Counted from the stretch's first letter, positions 25,158-34,171 are shown. The stretch is 64,000 nt of DNA from Paenibacillus sp. FSL H8-0548 (GCF_038630985.1 NZ_CP152049.1:7059501-7123500); one strand, 5' to 3'. A program made the numbers and translations. Notes: generated by a model not told the origin, from the letters alone.

Positions 25158-26819
25158 ATGCTGCTTGAGCAATTGCTGTCCAATACTATATTTTCTAAAA
25201 TGCAGGTTATTGCAGGCCACAACGGCTTAAACCGTACCGTTCAGACCGTTAATATTATGGATGCCCCTGATATCATTCACTTCCTAAGACCCGGCGAGCT
25301 GCTGCTCACGAATGGCTACTTCATGAAGGAAAAGCCTGCAATGCTGCTGGAGCTCATGAGAAACATGAATCAATTGAAATGTGCTGGACTAGCAGTAAAA
25401 ACCAAACGTTTCAAGCTCGATATTCCGCAGGAGGTACTCCAGGAGGCAAATCGTATTCAATTTCCGATTATTGAAATTTCCTCAGTTGGGCATTCGCTGG
25501 GGGAAATATTGCAGCACTCTACCAGTATTATTTTGGACAATAGAAATGAAGAATTGCAGTACTCGTTAAATATCCACAAACGTTTTTCCACAATGATTAT
25601 GCACGGGAACGGTATTGATGAAATTATGGATGCACTAACACAGCTGCTTTCCTCACCTATCCTGCTGTTCAGCAGCAAGCTTCAGGTGACCGCACAGTCA
25701 CAGCATTTCAAGCATTCCCACATGCAATCGGTCATTACCGCTACTGAGGCAGTATTAAGCCATATTTCTGTCATCCCTGCGGCAGTGAAGCTTTGCTTGC
25801 TTGATCCGGCTGTAAGAAATTATCGTTACATTGAGCTCTATCCCATTTTCACCTATCGGCATGAGGGATACCTCATTGCCTACCAACCCCAGCAAGCTGC
25901 CTCCAGTAAATATGGCTTAACACTAGAGCAGGCTTCCAACGTTATCGGCATAGAAATGTCGAAGCAGTACGCAGTGAAGGAGCGTTCGCGCCGCTACAAA
26001 AACGAATTTTTCTCTGATTTAATCGATGGTTTTATTGGATCTGAGCAAGAAGCGCTTCATCGGGGAAAAAAATACGGCCTTAGGTCGCCAGGAACATGGC
26101 TGCTTCTAGCTGCACGAAAGGATGAGTCATTTCATTTAGGTCCAAGCATCACAAAAAACAGCACGTCCTTAGCCGACGAGCGCCTGATCTCTGAGAGAGA
26201 TGTGCAATATGAGCTGATCAAGCGCCAATTATCGCAGCTTGGAGAAACTTTTGTCCTGTTCACAAAAAATGATTTGTTCGGTGTGCTCTTGTTCATTCCA
26301 GAGACGGAGTGGGAGGAAGCTGTATTTCTGAAGCAGTTAGCAGCTATGACAGAGCAGCTTGCTGCGCAATCCCAGCTCAGCATCTCGCTTGGGGTAGGCA
26401 ATCCAGTATCAAATGTACTTGATATCGGACTTTCCTACAGCGAGGCAGTCAAAGCGCTGCAAATCGGCTATCAAATGAAAAAAACGAGGTTTATTCAATC
26501 ATATCAAGCCAAGGACGTTAGTTATCTCTTCCGGTTGATTCCTTATGAGGAGCTGAAGCATTTTTATGAGGAAACGTTTCGTCCCTTCTCATCCAGTGAA
26601 GAAAATGAGCAAAAGGAGCTGCTGCGCACGCTAAATGTATATTTCGACACACAGTGCCAGCTCGTCGAAACGTCCAAACAGCTTTTTGTGCACCGAAACA
26701 CGGTTATCTATCGATTGGATAAATGCGAGAAACTAATGGGCATTAAGCTCAAGGATCCGATAGAGAGCCTGCGTCTACGCATCGCCTTCGCTATCGAGCC
26801 TCTCTTAAAAAACCCATAA
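25158..26819 (+). CDS. PucR-family transcriptional regulator
   Basis: 553 aa from ATG 25158 (SD GAGAGG). N-terminal PucR domain (residues about 10-120): IFSKMQVIAGHNGLNRTVQTV, HFLRPGELLLTNGYFM. The middle has a CdaR GGDEF-like region (ISLGVGNPVSNVLDIGLSYSEA). The C-terminus has an HTH_30 domain: TLNVYFDTQCQLVETSKQLF, VHRNTVIYRLDKCEKLMG. PucR in B. subtilis controls purine-derivative catabolism; relatives control allantoin, hydantoin and similar N-compound uptake. It is transcribed divergently from the Liv/amidohydrolase operon with palindromes between, so it is its likely regulator. Confidence 0.92.
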   Translation: MLLEQLLSNTIFSKMQVIAGHNGLNRTVQTVNIMDAPDIIHFLRPGELLLTNGYFMKEKPAMLLELMRNMNQLKCAGLAVKTKRFKLDIPQEVLQEANRIQFPIIEISSVGHSLGEILQHSTSIILDNRNEELQYSLNIHKRFSTMIMHGNGIDEIMDALTQLLSSPILLFSSKLQVTAQSQHFKHSHMQSVITATEAVLSHISVIPAAVKLCLLDPAVRNYRYIELYPIFTYRHEGYLIAYQPQQAASSKYGLTLEQASNVIGIEMSKQYAVKERSRRYKNEFFSDLIDGFIGSEQEALHRGKKYGLRSPGTWLLLAARKDESFHLGPSITKNSTSLADERLISERDVQYELIKRQLSQLGETFVLFTKNDLFGVLLFIPETEWEEAVFLKQLAAMTEQLAAQSQLSISLGVGNPVSNVLDIGLSYSEAVKALQIGYQMKKTRFIQSYQAKDVSYLFRLIPYEELKHFYEETFRPFSSSEENEQKELLRTLNVYFDTQCQLVETSKQLFVHRNTVIYRLDKCEKLMGIKLKDPIESLRLRIAFAIEPLLKNP

Positions 26820-26870
26820 CCATCCGGATAGGGCAGTGTGCGGCGGTAATCCTCGGCTATCATCAGACAA

Positions 26871-26913
26871 CAAAAAAAGCAAGCCCCGGTCATGTTGACT
26901 GCCGAGCTTGCCC
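26871..26913 (-). terminator. Terminator of hxlAB
   Basis: Minus-strand GCAAGCTCGG...CCGGGGCTTGC followed by TTTTTTTG. Confidence 0.85.
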
Positions 26914-26932
26914 CTTCGCTATTGCCATTTGA

Positions 26933-27499
26933 TTATTCCAAATTAGCATGATTGCCGTACATCGCCTTGCCGCTCAGCTCTTCCCTTGCCATCAACCGCA
27001 AAATAATTGTATCGCATAAGAGTAAAAGTATCTGCTCAAATAACGAGCCCATCGGCTGGATCGTCGAAGCTGTATCTCCTGCTTGATCCTTAGGCGCGCC
27101 AGGCAGCCTCACGACGATATCAGCAAGTCCGCCGATCGTTGAGGTCTCAGAGAGTGTCAAAGCACCTACCTTGGCCTCAAGGCTGTGAGCCTTCTCTGCC
27201 ATCGGTATAAGTGACTTCGTCTCCCCAGAGCCTGAGCCAATGAGCAGCAGATCATCCTTGCTCAAGCTGCGTGTGACCGTTTCACCGACCACATATACAT
27301 CCAGCCCCAGATGCATGAGCCGCATCGCGAACGCTCGCATCATCAGTCCCGAGCGGCCAGCTCCCGCTACGAATACGCGTCCTGCCTTGCTGATCGCATC
27401 GGTCAATTGCTCAAGCTGCTGCTCATCTATTTGATTCGCCGCTTGGTTAAGCTCGTCCACGATCAGCGTCAAGTTAGGTTGCTTTGGCATTATCTTCAT
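26933..27499 (-). CDS. hxlB: 6-phospho-3-hexuloisomerase
   Basis: 188 aa SIS-domain sugar isomerase, the usual HxlB size. It carries the family block GRVFVAGAGRSGLMMRAFAM, LGLDVYVVGETVTRSL, the phosphosugar-binding LLLIGSGSGETKSL and the catalytic-region PMGSLFEQILLLLCD. It isomerises D-arabino-3-hexulose-6-phosphate to fructose-6-phosphate, completing formaldehyde fixation in the ribulose monophosphate pathway. Its ATG overlaps the hxlA stop (TAATG), so the two are translationally coupled. Confidence 0.95.
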   Translation of the reverse strand: MKIMPKQPNLTLIVDELNQAANQIDEQQLEQLTDAISKAGRVFVAGAGRSGLMMRAFAMRLMHLGLDVYVVGETVTRSLSKDDLLLIGSGSGETKSLIPMAEKAHSLEAKVGALTLSETSTIGGLADIVVRLPGAPKDQAGDTASTIQPMGSLFEQILLLLCDTIILRLMAREELSGKAMYGNHANLE

Positions 27500-28131
27500 T
27501 ACGCTTGCTTGATCAATTGCTGCATCTCGGAGGCTGCTGCCTTAATGTCGGCTTGTCCGGTAATGCCGCCGCCTACGATAACGAGGTCAGGGCCCGCTGC
27601 GATAACCTCAGGAAGCGTGCTCAGTTTAATTCCGCCGGCAACGGCTACCTTTGCATTTTTAACTACCGATTTAATCGTACGAAGATCTTCAAAGGAATTC
27701 TGGCCCTCAGCTTGAAGATCGTAGCCTGTGTGCACGCAAATATAATCCACGCCGAATGAATCCACCTGCGCCGCACGCTCCGCCAAGTTTTTCACTGCGA
27801 TCATATCGACCAAAATCTGCTTGCCTTGCTTCTTCGCTTCTTCAACCGCGCCCTTGATGCTCGCATCCTCGGCTACGCCTAGAATCGTCACGATATCCGC
27901 TCCAGCTTCTGCCGCCTTCATCACCTCATAGCCGCCCGCATCCATAATTTTCAGATCAGCAAGGACAGATAGGTTTGGAAAAGCTTCCTTGAGCGCTTTG
28001 ACAGCGTGCAGTCCTTCATTAATGACGATTGGTGTGCCAATTTCCACAATATCAACAAAAGACTCCACTTGCTTCACAAGCTCAATGGCTCCAGGTATAT
28101 CAACAAGGTCAAGCGCTAATTGCAATTTCAT
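27499..28131 (-). CDS. hxlA: 3-hexulose-6-phosphate synthase
   Basis: 210 aa of the OMP-decarboxylase superfamily: LQLALDLVDIPGAIELVKQ at the start, the catalytic DLKIMD (D59, K61, D64), VDMIAVKN, DYICVHTGYDLQA and the phosphate-binding VAVAGGIKLSTLPE and LVIVGGGITG. It condenses formaldehyde with ribulose-5-phosphate, a cytoplasmic formaldehyde detoxification step in non-methylotrophs. SD GAGGAG lies upstream. Two tandem HxlR-type sites and a weak promoter precede it, as expected for an activated operon. Confidence 0.96.
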   Translation of the reverse strand: MKLQLALDLVDIPGAIELVKQVESFVDIVEIGTPIVINEGLHAVKALKEAFPNLSVLADLKIMDAGGYEVMKAAEAGADIVTILGVAEDASIKGAVEEAKKQGKQILVDMIAVKNLAERAAQVDSFGVDYICVHTGYDLQAEGQNSFEDLRTIKSVVKNAKVAVAGGIKLSTLPEVIAAGPDLVIVGGGITGQADIKAAASEMQQLIKQA

Positions 28132-28174
28132 TTATCGTTCACTCCTCATAGGTTCTGTTTCGCTAACAACCCCT

Positions 28175-28242
28175 ATTCTAGACCCTCCTGCTCGAATAGA
28201 ACAGTACGCACTTTTGCGGAACGTAGTACCCATTTGGGAACT
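28175..28242 (-). promoter_or_regulatory. hxlAB promoter with two tandem HxlR-like activator sites
   Basis: Two related dyads, written on the plus strand: AGTACGCACTTTTGCGGAAC (28203-28222) and AGTACCCATTTGGGAACT (28225-28242), starts 22 bp apart. On the minus strand they lie immediately upstream of and touching TGTTCT (28203-28198), a poor -35, with TAGAAT (28180-28175) as -10, 17 bp spacing. In B. subtilis HxlR activates hxlAB from two 25-bp sites, which this layout resembles. Confidence 0.65.
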
Positions 28243-28259
28243 ATAAGGAGCTATTTCAT

Positions 28260-28595
28260 TCAGTTTTCCGGCTTCCGCAACTCTCTTTCTTGATGCTGCT
28301 CTCCCCACTGCGACATGACGTTTAGCAGCTCCTTCACCGATAATCCATACTCCGTTAAAGAATACTCCACCTTAGGCGGCATCTGCACATAAACCTTCCG
28401 GTCAATGATCGCATCCTCCTCTAATTCCCGCAGCTGCTGGGTAAGCATCTTTTGAGTAATAGCAGGCATTTCCCTTTTCAGCTCGCCGAAACGATGCGTA
28501 CCCTCCGTCAGATGACAAAGAATGACTGGCTTCCACTTGCCACCAATAACCTTCAAGGTCAGCTCCACGGTTTCTTTAAAATGCTGATCTCCCAA
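28260..28595 (-). CDS. hxlR: HxlR-family (DUF24) winged-helix regulator
   Basis: 111 aa with the DUF24 signature: ELTLKVIGGKWKPVILCHL, GTHRFGELKREMPAITQKMLTQQLRELEEDAIIDRKVY, PPKVEYSLTEYG. The N-terminal redox cysteine of YodB/HypR-type members is absent; the only cysteine is C27 in the first helix. It lies 128 bp upstream of hxlA on the same strand, whereas B. subtilis hxlR is divergent (from memory). It could instead, or also, control the divergent SDR gene. Assignment as the hxlAB activator is by context. Confidence 0.85.
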   Translation of the reverse strand: MGDQHFKETVELTLKVIGGKWKPVILCHLTEGTHRFGELKREMPAITQKMLTQQLRELEEDAIIDRKVYVQMPPKVEYSLTEYGLSVKELLNVMSQWGEQHQERELRKPEN

Positions 28596-28629
28596 CGTAA
28601 ACGACTCCTTTTAGTATAAAAATAATACT

Positions 28630-28671
28630 ATCTTACTAATAAGTTGGTACTTGCTTTAAGTATGATATAAC
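28630..28671 (+). promoter_or_regulatory. Control region between the HxlR gene and the SDR gene
   Basis: CTTACTAATAAG (28632-28643) is a near-palindrome (CTTA...TAAG) beside TTGGTA (28644-28649) and TATAAC (28666-28671), 16 bp apart, a plausible SDR promoter. DUF24 proteins often bind such AT-rich dyads. Confidence 0.4.
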
Positions 28672-28775
28672 ATAATAATTGAACTTAACGTATGCGATGC
28701 CTTAATAAAAGGATATCATACCTATGTCGCTTCATACGAATCGAATAAAATGCAATAGACAAAGGAGAGATTATC

Positions 28776-29495
28776 ATGGAATTAAAAAATAGATCCGCGA
28801 TCATTACCGGTGCTGGCAAAGGGATCGGTAAAGCGATCGCCGTTGCGTTAGCAGCAGAGGGTGTTAACCTTGGTCTACTCGCTCGGACAAGCTCCGATTT
28901 GGAGACATTGCAGGCTGAGCTTGCAGGCAAATACGGCGTTAATATTTTTATCGCCACGGCGGATATCTCGGTAAAGGCTGACGTAGATCAAGCCATTGCA
29001 GCACTGAAGGAGAGCCTAGGCTCCATCGACATTCTCATTAACAACGCGGGCATCGGAACCTTTGGCACACTGCTGGATATGGACCATGAGCAGTGGGAGC
29101 GTATTATTCAAACGAATGTCATGGGAACCTACTACGTCACTCGCGCAGCACTTCCAACGATGCTTGAGCAAACAGGGGGAAGCATCATTAATATCGCCTC
29201 TACCGCTGGTGAGCGCGGATTCGCAACCGGCTCCGCTTACTGCGCATCCAAGTTTGCGGTTATCGGGATGACTGAATCGCTCATGCAGGAGGTCCGCAAA
29301 TCAAACATCCGTGTAACAGCACTCACGCCAAGTACTGTTAATACCGAGCTTGCCGTAACTGCCGGCCTCAAAATTGGCGATGAGGATCGTATGATGCAGG
29401 CTGAGGATATGGCTGAGCTTGTCTTGGCGACTTTGAAGCTTCCAGACCGTGTGTTTATTAAATCAGCAGGAATTTGGACAACCAACCCACAGTAA
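28776..29495 (+). CDS. SDR-family NAD(P)-dependent oxidoreductase (3-ketoacyl reductase type)
   Basis: 239 aa classical short-chain dehydrogenase: cofactor motif TGAGKGIG (residues 11-18), ADIS, NNAGIG, structural IINIAST with the catalytic Ser, and active-site SAYCASK. The C-terminal VIGMTESLMQEVRKSNIRVTALTPSTVNTEL is typical of FabG/YueD-like members. LLARTSSDL at the end of strand two suggests NADP preference. The substrate is not predictable. SD AAAGGAGAG lies upstream of the ATG. It is divergent from the HxlR-family gene, which may regulate it. Confidence 0.92.
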   Translation: MELKNRSAIITGAGKGIGKAIAVALAAEGVNLGLLARTSSDLETLQAELAGKYGVNIFIATADISVKADVDQAIAALKESLGSIDILINNAGIGTFGTLLDMDHEQWERIIQTNVMGTYYVTRAALPTMLEQTGGSIINIASTAGERGFATGSAYCASKFAVIGMTESLMQEVRKSNIRVTALTPSTVNTELAVTAGLKIGDEDRMMQAEDMAELVLATLKLPDRVFIKSAGIWTTNPQ

Positions 29496-29507
29496 AAAAG
29501 TGTTACC

Positions 29508-29547
29508 TCAGAACCCCTCGCCCTTTTGCTGGCGCTAGGGGTTTTAC
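29508..29547 (+). terminator. Terminator after the SDR gene
   Basis: AACCCCT...AGGGGTT with inner CGCC/GGCG pairing and a short T stretch. Confidence 0.6.
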
Positions 29548-29630
29548 GTCTAAGGCTGATCAAGTTCATTCCTCCCAGCAATGTTGACCTGACTTGTCGT
29601 TTATACTTTCCTAAGGAGGTGCTATTCACG

Positions 29631-30656
29631 ATGTCTATTCATGATATTCCTTTATCTATCCTTGATCTTGCTCCAATCGTAACTGGCAGCAAGCCGGCTA
29701 GTTCGTTCCGAAATACGCTTGATTTGGCTCAGCATGCGGAAAAATGGGGCTATCACCGTTTTTGGCTTGCAGAGCATCACAATATGCCCGGTATTGCGAG
29801 CTCAGCAACATCGGTCGTCATTGGCTACGTAGCGGCTGGCACTGAAAAAATTCGTGTCGGCTCCGGCGGCATTATGCTGCCAAATCACGCACCGCTTGTC
29901 ATTGCCGAGCAATTTGGCACGCTGGAATCGATGTACCCTGGGCGGATTGATCTTGGCCTCGGAAGAGCGCCTGGCTCTGATCAGCTTGCAGCACGAGCAC
30001 TGCGGCGTGGACTGGGGAGCAACGGAGAGGACTTTCCTGAGCAGTTGAACGAGCTTCGTCATTATTTCAATCCGACTGACGAATCCCGTGCGGTTATGCC
30101 TAAAGCTGTTCCTGGAGAGGATCTGAATGTCCCAATATGGCTGCTCGGCTCTAGCGGCTTTAGCGCACAGCTGGCTGCGCACCACGGGCTGCCGTTTGCA
30201 TTCGCTAGCCATTTTGCTCCCGACTTTTTATTGCCGGCCTTGAAGCTGTACCGTGATCATTTCCGACCATCCGATGTACTAGACAAGCCTTACGCGATGA
30301 TTGCCGTTAACGTCATCGTTGCTGATACAGACGAAGCAGCCAAGTTTCTAGCAACCTCACAGGAGCAGGCATTCCTGAACCTCATACGTGGACGTATGGG
30401 TCAGCTGGCTCCTCCTGTAGATAGTATGGACGAGCTTTGGAGCGAGCAGGAAAAAATGATCGTACGCAAACAGCTTAGCTTTACCATTACCGGTACGAAA
30501 GCAACCGTCAAAGATAAACTAAACGCCATCGTCGAGCAAACCGAAGCGGATGAGCTTATTGTCGTCAGCCAGGTGTATGATCATGCAGCGCGGCTCCGCT
30601 CCTTCGAGCTGCTCGCTGAAATCGTGCAGGAAAGCCGCGACTCGGCCGCGCAATAA
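29631..30656 (+). CDS. LLM-class flavin-dependent oxidoreductase (luciferase-like)
   Basis: 341 aa from ATG 29631 (SD AAGGAGG at 29613-29619, with a family A tail TTATACTTTCCTA just before it). Bacterial luciferase-like TIM barrel: [79 protein letters not shown] and [18 protein letters not shown]. These are the group 1 LLM motifs annotated as MsnO8-like. It probably uses reduced FMN to oxygenate a small substrate; no substrate can be named. It is downstream of the SDR gene but has its own leader and terminator. Confidence 0.92.
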   Translation: MSIHDIPLSILDLAPIVTGSKPASSFRNTLDLAQHAEKWGYHRFWLAEHHNMPGIASSATSVVIGYVAAGTEKIRVGSGGIMLPNHAPLVIAEQFGTLESMYPGRIDLGLGRAPGSDQLAARALRRGLGSNGEDFPEQLNELRHYFNPTDESRAVMPKAVPGEDLNVPIWLLGSSGFSAQLAAHHGLPFAFASHFAPDFLLPALKLYRDHFRPSDVLDKPYAMIAVNVIVADTDEAAKFLATSQEQAFLNLIRGRMGQLAPPVDSMDELWSEQEKMIVRKQLSFTITGTKATVKDKLNAIVEQTEADELIVVSQVYDHAARLRSFELLAEIVQESRDSAAQ

Positions 30657-30671
30657 ACATAATTGTCTCAG

Positions 30672-30716
30672 AAAAAGCAGCAGCTCCGCTATCCAAGCCG
30701 AGCTGCTGCTTTTTTC
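30672..30716 (+). terminator. Terminator after the LLM oxidoreductase gene
   Basis: AGCAGCAGCTC...GAGCTGCTGCT stem with six T. Confidence 0.9.
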
Positions 30717-30810
30717 CTATGTTCATGTTAATAATCCTATACGTATCGATGCGTAGATTTTGATGGATTCAGTCATACTAAGATACGTATTTTTTGGGAG
30801 GCAGCTGAAT

Positions 30811-32961
30811 ATGACCCGTATTTTTTCCATTTACTTAAACGATCTTCGCAATATATTTCGAAATAGCGCCGCCGCGATCATTATTATCGGACTCGCTTGT
30901 TTGCCATCGTTATACGCCTGGTTCAATATCAAAGCTTCATGGGACCCTTATGGACAGACAAGCTCCCTCGCCATTGCTGTCGCGAACAACGACGAAGGCG
31001 CCGAGCTCCGCGGTACCCCCCTTAAGATTGGCGATGAAATCATAGCCTCCTTGAAGGAAAATAAAAATATTGGCTGGGTTTTTGTTGATGAGAAAGATGC
31101 GCTGGCCGGTGTGAAACATGGCGAATATTATGCCAGCATTACGATTCCGGCCGACTTTTCAGCGAAAATGGCTACCGTTCTTACGGACAATGCGCAGCAA
31201 GCAGAGCTGGATTATGCAGTAAACGAGAAGATCAATGCAGTAGCTCCAAAAATAGCGCAAAAAGGAGCAAGCGGCATTATCGAGGAGGTTCGCAGCACCT
31301 TTGTCAAAACCGCGAACGAAACGATCTTTCGTATCTTTAATCAAATCGGCTTAGAGCTGGAGGAGAATCAGCCTGCCATTGAGCAGGTGCGCAATACGAT
31401 ATTTAAGCTGGAAGCATTAATTCCGCAGATTGATGAAGCTGTAGCCTTAGCGGCAACCGATATGAATAAATCCAAAAAGATTGTCGCAGCGGTGCAAAGC
31501 GAGCTCCCGAAGGCTGCTCAGCTCGCTAAAGATGGCGAAGCCTTCACGAAGCAGCTTGCGGTCTTTTTCAAACAAAGTTCGACGGTACTCGGTACAGCTG
31601 GCCCGCTTATCAAGCAGGATTTGCAGCTGCTGCTGCAAACGGCCAATGCCATAGAGGAGCTTACCGCTATTTTGCAGGATACATCCGTTGATCCGGAAGC
31701 CGTAAAATCAGCACTGGTACTGGCCCAGCAACGATTAACGAGCGCTTCCCAAGTAACTGGTGGAACAATCGCACTGCTTGAGAGTTTGAATGCAACGGCA
31801 GAGGGCAAGCCCCTTTCCTCCACAATAGATCGGTTGAAGCAAGTAAACAGCCGTTTCCAGCAGCAGCTCACACTTGTTCAGCAAATAAGCTCAGCAATTG
31901 ATAAGGGAGAGAAGCCCGCGCAAAGCCTTGTGGATCGACTCAGCTCCCTGTCCAAGGAATCCTCCTCCATACTGGCAGATATACTGAATAGATATGATGA
32001 CGAAATTTTGCCTAGCGTTACGCAAGCTGTCAACAACGCTAAGCAGGCCGCAGAAAAATCCGGGGCATTGCTAACTGCAGCCAACGAAAATATGCCAAGT
32101 GCCATTCAAATCGTGAACGATGCAGCAAAGGGGCTTGAAGCCGGCAGTAAAGAGCTTGTGAAAATACAGCAAGGATTGCCTGCTGCTGAGCAGCGGATTA
32201 AAGACTTCGCAAAGCGGATTCGGGAGCTTGAGAAGGAAGGGAATTTGAATGAGCTTATTGATTTGCTCAAAAACGATGCTGAGCGCGAGGGTGCTTTCTT
32301 TGCCGAACCCGTCATTTTAAAAGAAAATCGACTGTACCCTATACCCAACTACGGATCTGCAATGTCGCCTTTTTTCACAACACTCTCGTTATGGGTTGGC
32401 GCTCTTCTGCTCGTTTCCTTATTGACCGTGGATGTGCATCATTCGGAAAGTACGTATAAAAGCTATCACATCTACTTTGGCCGTTATCTCACCTTCCTTA
32501 CCATCGCGCTCGTTCAGTCACTGCTCGTGACGATTGGCGACATATGGCTGCTTAAAGCTTACGTCGCAGATAAAGCAGCGTTCATCGGGTTTGGACTCGT
32601 GCTTAGCGCGGTATTTATGCTTATTGTTTACACGCTGGTATCCGTATTCGACAATGTAGGCAAAGCGATGGCTATCGTTCTGCTCGTGCTCCAGCTTGCG
32701 GGATCGGGGGGAACGTTCCCTATTCAGGTGACCTCTCCTTTTTTCCAGGCCATTCATCCCTTTCTCCCCTTCACCTATGCCATTAGTATGATGCGAGAAG
32801 CGGTCGGTGGTATTTTGTGGGATATTGTCGTTAGAGACCTGATTGCTCTAGCGGTTTTTGCCGGAATCTCTCTATTAATTGGACTAGCTTTAAAAAAATG
32901 GATTAACCCTTTTACTACCAAAATGCTGGAAAAAGCAAAGAAAAGCGGATTAATTCATTAG
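30811..32961 (+). CDS. YhgE/Pip-family membrane protein (ABC-2 type)
   Basis: 716 aa from ATG 30811 (SD GGGAGG at 30796-30801). One N-terminal membrane segment (AAAIIIIGLACLPSLYAWFNI), then YhgE/Pip sequence WDPYGQTSSLAIAVANNDEGAE. A long extracytoplasmic region (about 70-520) rich in predicted helices and coiled coil follows. The C-terminal part has about six membrane segments with ABC-2-like PNYGSAMSPFFTTLSLWVGALLLVS and GGTFPIQVTSPFFQAIHPFLPFTYA. YhgE/Pip proteins include the phage-infection protein and type VII-linked exporters. No ESX genes are nearby, so the role here is open. Confidence 0.9.
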   Translation: MTRIFSIYLNDLRNIFRNSAAAIIIIGLACLPSLYAWFNIKASWDPYGQTSSLAIAVANNDEGAELRGTPLKIGDEIIASLKENKNIGWVFVDEKDALAGVKHGEYYASITIPADFSAKMATVLTDNAQQAELDYAVNEKINAVAPKIAQKGASGIIEEVRSTFVKTANETIFRIFNQIGLELEENQPAIEQVRNTIFKLEALIPQIDEAVALAATDMNKSKKIVAAVQSELPKAAQLAKDGEAFTKQLAVFFKQSSTVLGTAGPLIKQDLQLLLQTANAIEELTAILQDTSVDPEAVKSALVLAQQRLTSASQVTGGTIALLESLNATAEGKPLSSTIDRLKQVNSRFQQQLTLVQQISSAIDKGEKPAQSLVDRLSSLSKESSSILADILNRYDDEILPSVTQAVNNAKQAAEKSGALLTAANENMPSAIQIVNDAAKGLEAGSKELVKIQQGLPAAEQRIKDFAKRIRELEKEGNLNELIDLLKNDAEREGAFFAEPVILKENRLYPIPNYGSAMSPFFTTLSLWVGALLLVSLLTVDVHHSESTYKSYHIYFGRYLTFLTIALVQSLLVTIGDIWLLKAYVADKAAFIGFGLVLSAVFMLIVYTLVSVFDNVGKAMAIVLLVLQLAGSGGTFPIQVTSPFFQAIHPFLPFTYAISMMREAVGGILWDIVVRDLIALAVFAGISLLIGLALKKWINPFTTKMLEKAKKSGLIH

Positions 32962-32969
32962 AACAATAT

Positions 32970-32998
32970 TTGACTCTTAGCCACTTTCTATGAATAAT
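32970..32998 (+). promoter_or_regulatory. SigA-type promoter of the carbonic anhydrase gene
   Basis: TTGACT (32970-32975), 17 bp, AATAAT (32993-32998). Start expected near 33005, giving a leader of about 35 nt. Confidence 0.55.
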
Positions 32999-33039
32999 AA
33001 ATAGATAGATAGAAAGTCATACGGCTAGGAGGAAATTAT

Positions 33040-33615
33040 ATGTCCATCGTTCCACGTATGTTGGAATTCAACAAAAAATTTGTCGAGGAAAAGCAATATG
33101 AGGCCTATCTTACGGACAAATACCCTGATAAAAAAATAGCCGTCCTTACCTGCATGGATACGCGGCTCGTAGAGCTGCTTCCTAAAGCTTTAAATTTAAA
33201 AAATGGCGATGCCAAATTTATTAAAAATGCTGGCGCCATTTTGACTCAGCCATTCGGAAGCGCAATGCGCAGTATCCTCGTTGCCGTCTATGAGCTTGGC
33301 GCGCGCGAGGTGCTTGTCATTGGGCATCACGGCTGCGGCATGACTAATCTTGATTCCGCTGGCATGGTTAATAAGTTCATCGATCACGGCATTGATCCGC
33401 TTGTCATTCAGACGCTAGAAACCTCAGGCATTCGCATGGAGAAATTTTTGCGGGGCTTCTCAAGCTCCGAGGAAGGCGTCATGCACAGCGTCCAATTAAT
33501 TCGGAAGCATCCGCTCTTTCCGAAGGACATTCCTGTTCACGGCTTTATCTTCGATCCGGAAACAGGTGCGCTAGAGGTGCTTGTTCAGGATTACCGCGAG
33601 GAAGCGGTTCTATAG
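33040..33615 (+). CDS. Beta-class carbonic anhydrase
   Basis: 191 aa, the short type II/YvdA-like beta class. Zinc ligands C38 (in CMDTR), H96 and C99 (in GHHGCGM), with the conserved Asp-Arg dyad D40/R42. It interconverts CO2 and bicarbonate in the cytoplasm, feeding carboxylases and pH control. SD TAGGAGG lies 7 nt before the ATG. Monocistronic: its own promoter upstream and a strong hairpin terminator downstream. Confidence 0.95.
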   Translation: MSIVPRMLEFNKKFVEEKQYEAYLTDKYPDKKIAVLTCMDTRLVELLPKALNLKNGDAKFIKNAGAILTQPFGSAMRSILVAVYELGAREVLVIGHHGCGMTNLDSAGMVNKFIDHGIDPLVIQTLETSGIRMEKFLRGFSSSEEGVMHSVQLIRKHPLFPKDIPVHGFIFDPETGALEVLVQDYREEAVL

Positions 33616-33620
33616 TCGCA

Positions 33621-33659
33621 GAAAGCACTTCAACTCAGTTGAAGTGCTTTCTTCTTTTT
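33621..33659 (+). terminator. Terminator after carbonic anhydrase
   Basis: AGAAAGCACTTCAACTCAGTTGAAGTGCTTTCT-type stem (11-13 bp; arms AAAGCACTTCAACT / AGTTGAAGTGCTTT) followed by T-rich CTTTTTATTT. Confidence 0.9.
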
Positions 33660-33685
33660 ATTTAATGAAACAATCGAAAAGTAAC

Positions 33686-34171
33686 TTATTTTATAGCTAT
33701 GTGGATGTCGACTTCCGCATCTGCCGGATTGAAGGATCGGCCGTCATACAGCTCGTAATCACCTGTATACGCTCGCTCAATGGATGAATGCTCAAAAAAC
33801 GCCCATATTTCCCCCCATGCTTCCAGCACGACCTCATACACGGGACCTTTCCTCGTCTTAAATACGATAAATTTAGACTCTGGAATCAGCGCCTGCTCCA
33901 TGCCAGTCGGTACCTGTAATGTAGCGTTATCGCCACGCTCATGTCCAATAAGCACTGTGTAAGCACCGCTAGCGTCACTCTCATAGTCCGTATATAACGC
34001 ATAAATTAAATGAGCGTTGCTTGCCCCTATCTGTTCTGCGATTCCGCTGGCGAAATAGGTGTCCCAAAGCGCCGCAAGGCGTCCGCTTGGTCCCGCTTCC
34101 TCAGCATTGGTGGTGCGGACAGCTACTCCGATAAGTGATACTTCCGGTTTTACAATACTCTCTGTATTCAA
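33686..34171 (-). CDS. GyrI-like effector-binding domain protein
   Basis: 161 aa, stand-alone SOUL/GyrI-type small-molecule-binding domain: VSLIGVAVRTTNAEEAG, ALWDTYFASGIAEQI, HLIYALYTDYESDASGAYTVLIGHE and the C-terminal YTGDYELYDGRSFNPADAEVDIHIAIK, as in the effector domain of AraC/MerR multidrug regulators. There is no DNA-binding part. Start codon is TTG at 34171 with only a weak GGGGAA as SD. It ends an apparent minus-strand group with a WYL regulator and a GNAT protein; such pairs often form a sensing unit. Confidence 0.82.
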   Translation of the reverse strand: MNTESIVKPEVSLIGVAVRTTNAEEAGPSGRLAALWDTYFASGIAEQIGASNAHLIYALYTDYESDASGAYTVLIGHERGDNATLQVPTGMEQALIPESKFIVFKTRKGPVYEVVLEAWGEIWAFFEHSSIERAYTGDYELYDGRSFNPADAEVDIHIAIK

